Shown in pieces: positions 62,645 to 64,000 of a stretch of 64,000 nt of DNA. Under the pieces are notes generated by a model that saw only the letters and a list, made by a program, of their open reading frames with translations, was not told the DNA's origin and ran no database searches. Made by a program: the position numbers and the translations under genes. Each line of letters opens with the position of its first letter. Position 1 is the stretch's first letter. The stretch covers positions 5,081,555 to 5,145,554 of the forward strand of contig NZ_CP024091.1 of the NCBI RefSeq assembly GCF_002736205.1, written 5' to 3'. This stretch comes from Pedobacter ginsengisoli. GTDB lineage: Bacteria > Bacteroidota > Bacteroidia > Sphingobacteriales > Sphingobacteriaceae.

Positions 62645-63088
62645 ATGGAAATTATTTTAAAACAAGATATCAAATCCCTAGGGGAAAAAGATGATATCGT
62701 TTCTGTAAAGCCAGGATATGGCCGTAACTACCTAATCCCTCAAGGATTTGCGCAGTTGGCTACTCCTTCAGCTAAAAAAGTATTAGCAGAAAACTTAAAG
62801 CAAGCCGCTTTTAAACAAGATAAAATTAAGAAAGATGCTGAAGGCATTGCTGAGCGTTTAGCTGATGTTAAACTTTCAATCGGTGCTAAAGCTGGTGAAA
62901 CAGGTAAGATTTTTGGTGCAGTAAACACGATCATGATTGCTGACGCATTAAAACAACAAGGTTTTGATGTTGACCGTCGTCGTATCACTTTCGAAACTGA
63001 ACCTAAATTTGTTGGTGATTATGTTGCCAATTTAAACTTACACAAAGAAGTGAAAGTTAAAGTTCCTTTCGCAGTTGTAGCTGAGTAA
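62645..63088 (+). CDS. rplI: 50S ribosomal protein L9
   Basis: A 147-aa L9 protein that spans two ribosome domains through a long helix. The N-terminal MEIILKQDIKSLGEKDDIV and GYGRNYLIPQGFA motifs and the C-terminal domain with GAVNTIMIADAL are present. It is last in the rpsF operon and has an AGGAG at 62633-62637. A strong terminator follows. Confidence 0.98.
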   Translation: MEIILKQDIKSLGEKDDIVSVKPGYGRNYLIPQGFAQLATPSAKKVLAENLKQAAFKQDKIKKDAEGIAERLADVKLSIGAKAGETGKIFGAVNTIMIADALKQQGFDVDRRRITFETEPKFVGDYVANLNLHKEVKVKVPFAVVAE

Positions 63089-63106
63089 TCATCTATCTTC
63101 TGATAT

Positions 63107-63138
63107 AAAAAACGCCTCTAAAAGAGGCGTTTTTTTTT
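63107..63138 (+). terminator. Rho-independent terminator of rplI
   Basis: An 8-bp GC-rich stem (ACGCCTCT, 63112-63119, with its complement at 63123-63130), A-run before and T9 after. Confidence 0.93.
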
Positions 63139-63182
63139 GAATACAATCTTCCGGAAGGCTTTAAAATTATCACCCTATATCT

Positions 63183-63190
63183 TACCTTTG
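63183..63190 (+). promoter_or_regulatory. -7 box of mtgA
   Basis: TACCTTTG ends 4 nt before ATG 63195, predicting a leaderless mRNA. Confidence 0.55.
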
Positions 63191-63194
63191 GCCA

Positions 63195-63923
63195 ATGGCA
63201 AAGCGTAAACGGGCAACCGGTAAAACAAACTCAAAATCTCCTCTATTTAAAAAAATTACAACCATTGTTACTAAAGTATTTCTTTGGTTTCTAATGGTTA
63301 CGGTACTTTGGGTGCTAGTTTACAGGTTTGTGAATCCGCCAATCACCCTTTTAATGATCCAACGCAACCTGGAGCGTAGCTCAAATGATAAGCCATTTAA
63401 AATGGAGAAGAAATGGGTTGACTTTGAAGATATATCGGATAATATGAAACGGGCAGCAGTATCTGCAGAAGATCAGCTATTTCTTAAACATCTTGGATTC
63501 GACTTAAAAGCGATTGAAAAGGCCTTTGCCGCAAATAAAAATAGCAAAAAGATAAAGGGTGGAAGTACAATCTCTCAGCAAACCGCCAAAAATGTATTCC
63601 TATGGCCAGGCCGATCATGGATTCGTAAGGGCTTCGAAGCTTATTTTACATTATTAATTGAAATACTTTGGAGCAAAGAAAGAATATTGGAGGTTTATTT
63701 GAATGTAATTGAGATGGGAGATGGAATTTACGGTGCTGAAGCTGCATCCCAGTCTTATTTTAATAAATCATGCAGTAAACTTAGCAAGTCGCAGGCAGCT
63801 GTAATTGCCGCTTGCTTTCCTAATCCAAGAAGATGGACACCTAGAAACCCAACCCAATATATCAGACACAGACAATTTCTGATAATGAAAAATATGAAAA
63901 GGCTGGGGCCGTTGGATTTTTAA
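63195..63923 (+). CDS. mtgA: Monofunctional peptidoglycan glycosyltransferase
   Basis: A 242-aa GT51 enzyme that joins lipid II into glycan strands. A basic N-terminus precedes one membrane helix (about 24-44), then the GT51 domain with catalytic Glu in SAEDQLFLKHLGFD, the GGSTISQQTAKNVFL motif, and KERILEVYLNVIEMGDGIYG. There is no transpeptidase domain. Length is typical of MtgA. It is separate from the ribosomal operon, with its own -7 box. Confidence 0.95.
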   Translation: MAKRKRATGKTNSKSPLFKKITTIVTKVFLWFLMVTVLWVLVYRFVNPPITLLMIQRNLERSSNDKPFKMEKKWVDFEDISDNMKRAAVSAEDQLFLKHLGFDLKAIEKAFAANKNSKKIKGGSTISQQTAKNVFLWPGRSWIRKGFEAYFTLLIEILWSKERILEVYLNVIEMGDGIYGAEAASQSYFNKSCSKLSKSQAAVIAACFPNPRRWTPRNPTQYIRHRQFLIMKNMKRLGPLDF

Positions 63924-63948
63924 CAGATAATAAATCTGATTAAAGTAA

Positions 63949-64000
63949 ATGAGCAAAAACTTTACTGTGCCAGCTTTGCTCAAATGGTATTTGCCATTTG
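63949..64000 (+). CDS. Partial CDS at right edge (unknown)
   Basis: An ATG at 63949 opens a frame that runs off the window. The visible 17 residues begin MSKNFTVPALLKWYL. The LLKWY segment resembles residues 9-13 of the polysaccharide deacetylase at 8.4 kb, so another such enzyme is possible, but 17 residues are too few to identify it. It follows mtgA by 25 nt on the same strand. Confidence 0.35.
   Translation, partial: MSKNFTVPALLKWYLPF

Noticed and set aside
1..64000. tRNA, rRNA, CRISPR, prophage and insertion sequences
   Set aside because: No cloverleaf, rRNA, regularly spaced repeats, transposase or phage gene was recognised anywhere in the window.

Overview
The window is a piece of chromosome from a low-GC Bacteroidota bacterium, most likely a member of the Sphingobacteriaceae (Pedobacter-like). 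This rests on several things. There are SusB-type GH97 and GH1 glycosidases, TonB-dependent receptors, and DUF4293, DUF1080 and cysteine-rich CWC family proteins. Promoters follow the phylum's TTG-N19-TAnnTTTG form. Shine-Dalgarno sequences are almost absent outside the rpsF-rpsR-rplI operon. I see no rRNA, tRNA, CRISPR array, prophage or intact insertion sequence. The sequence is mostly core genome with small accessory genes between.

Layout. 1-8.2 kb: a 5'-truncated membrane-anchored MutS-like ATPase, a GH1 glycosidase, a degenerate 11-bp tandem repeat, DoxX, a GH97 glycosidase and aconitase. 8.4-15.6 kb: a polysaccharide deacetylase, a TolC/HlyD pair with no pump gene, gpsA, an RGG-tailed DEAD-box helicase and a DUF4293 protein. 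15.6-21.3 kb: truA, an ABC exporter, a TonB receptor and a DsbA/FrnE-like protein. 21.5-27.9 kb: a GMC oxidoreductase with a ferredoxin-like Cys cluster plus a Tat-lipoprotein subunit 3, an AhpD-like protein, a Crp/Fnr regulator, a dicarboxylate symporter and a DUF1080 lipoprotein. 28-37.4 kb: sucD, msrB, rlpA-like, nrdB-nrdA, a CWC protein, aguB-aguA and fabG. 37.4-47 kb: an L,D-transpeptidase, a vWA-like membrane protein, a TRIC-type channel, ftsB-like, eno, aqpZ, an ABC-2 transporter and carA. 47-53.7 kb: panB-rluA, an alkA/ada repair pair, an Rrf2 regulator with its probable target oxidoreductase, and an HPP gene broken by a frameshift. 53.7-64 kb: a TonB receptor, monomeric isocitrate dehydrogenase, dnaX, a beta-barrel protein, rpsF-rpsR-rplI and mtgA.

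How genes work together. acnA, icd and sucD supply three TCA-cycle steps, though they are not clustered. aguB and aguA convert agmatine to putrescine. nrdB and nrdA form a class I ribonucleotide reductase. AlkA and Ada repair alkylated DNA. The GMC/subunit-3 pair together with the DUF1080 protein could form a periplasmic route that oxidises glycosides to 3-keto sugars and then cleaves them (inference).

Most interesting observations: (1) an A10 run in dnaX where both alternative reading frames stop within three codons, which would give a gamma-like short form; (2) a matched pair of palindromes, CTGTAA-N9-TTACA(G/T), at an Rrf2 regulator gene and its neighbour; (3) eight genes whose -7 box sits only 3-7 nt before the start codon, predicting leaderless mRNAs; (4) a 148-bp element bounded by 10-bp inverted repeats between ada and the Rrf2 gene; (5) the HPP frameshift in a G-run. 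Start codons of several genes were placed downstream of the longest possible start because that start falls inside the -7 promoter box.
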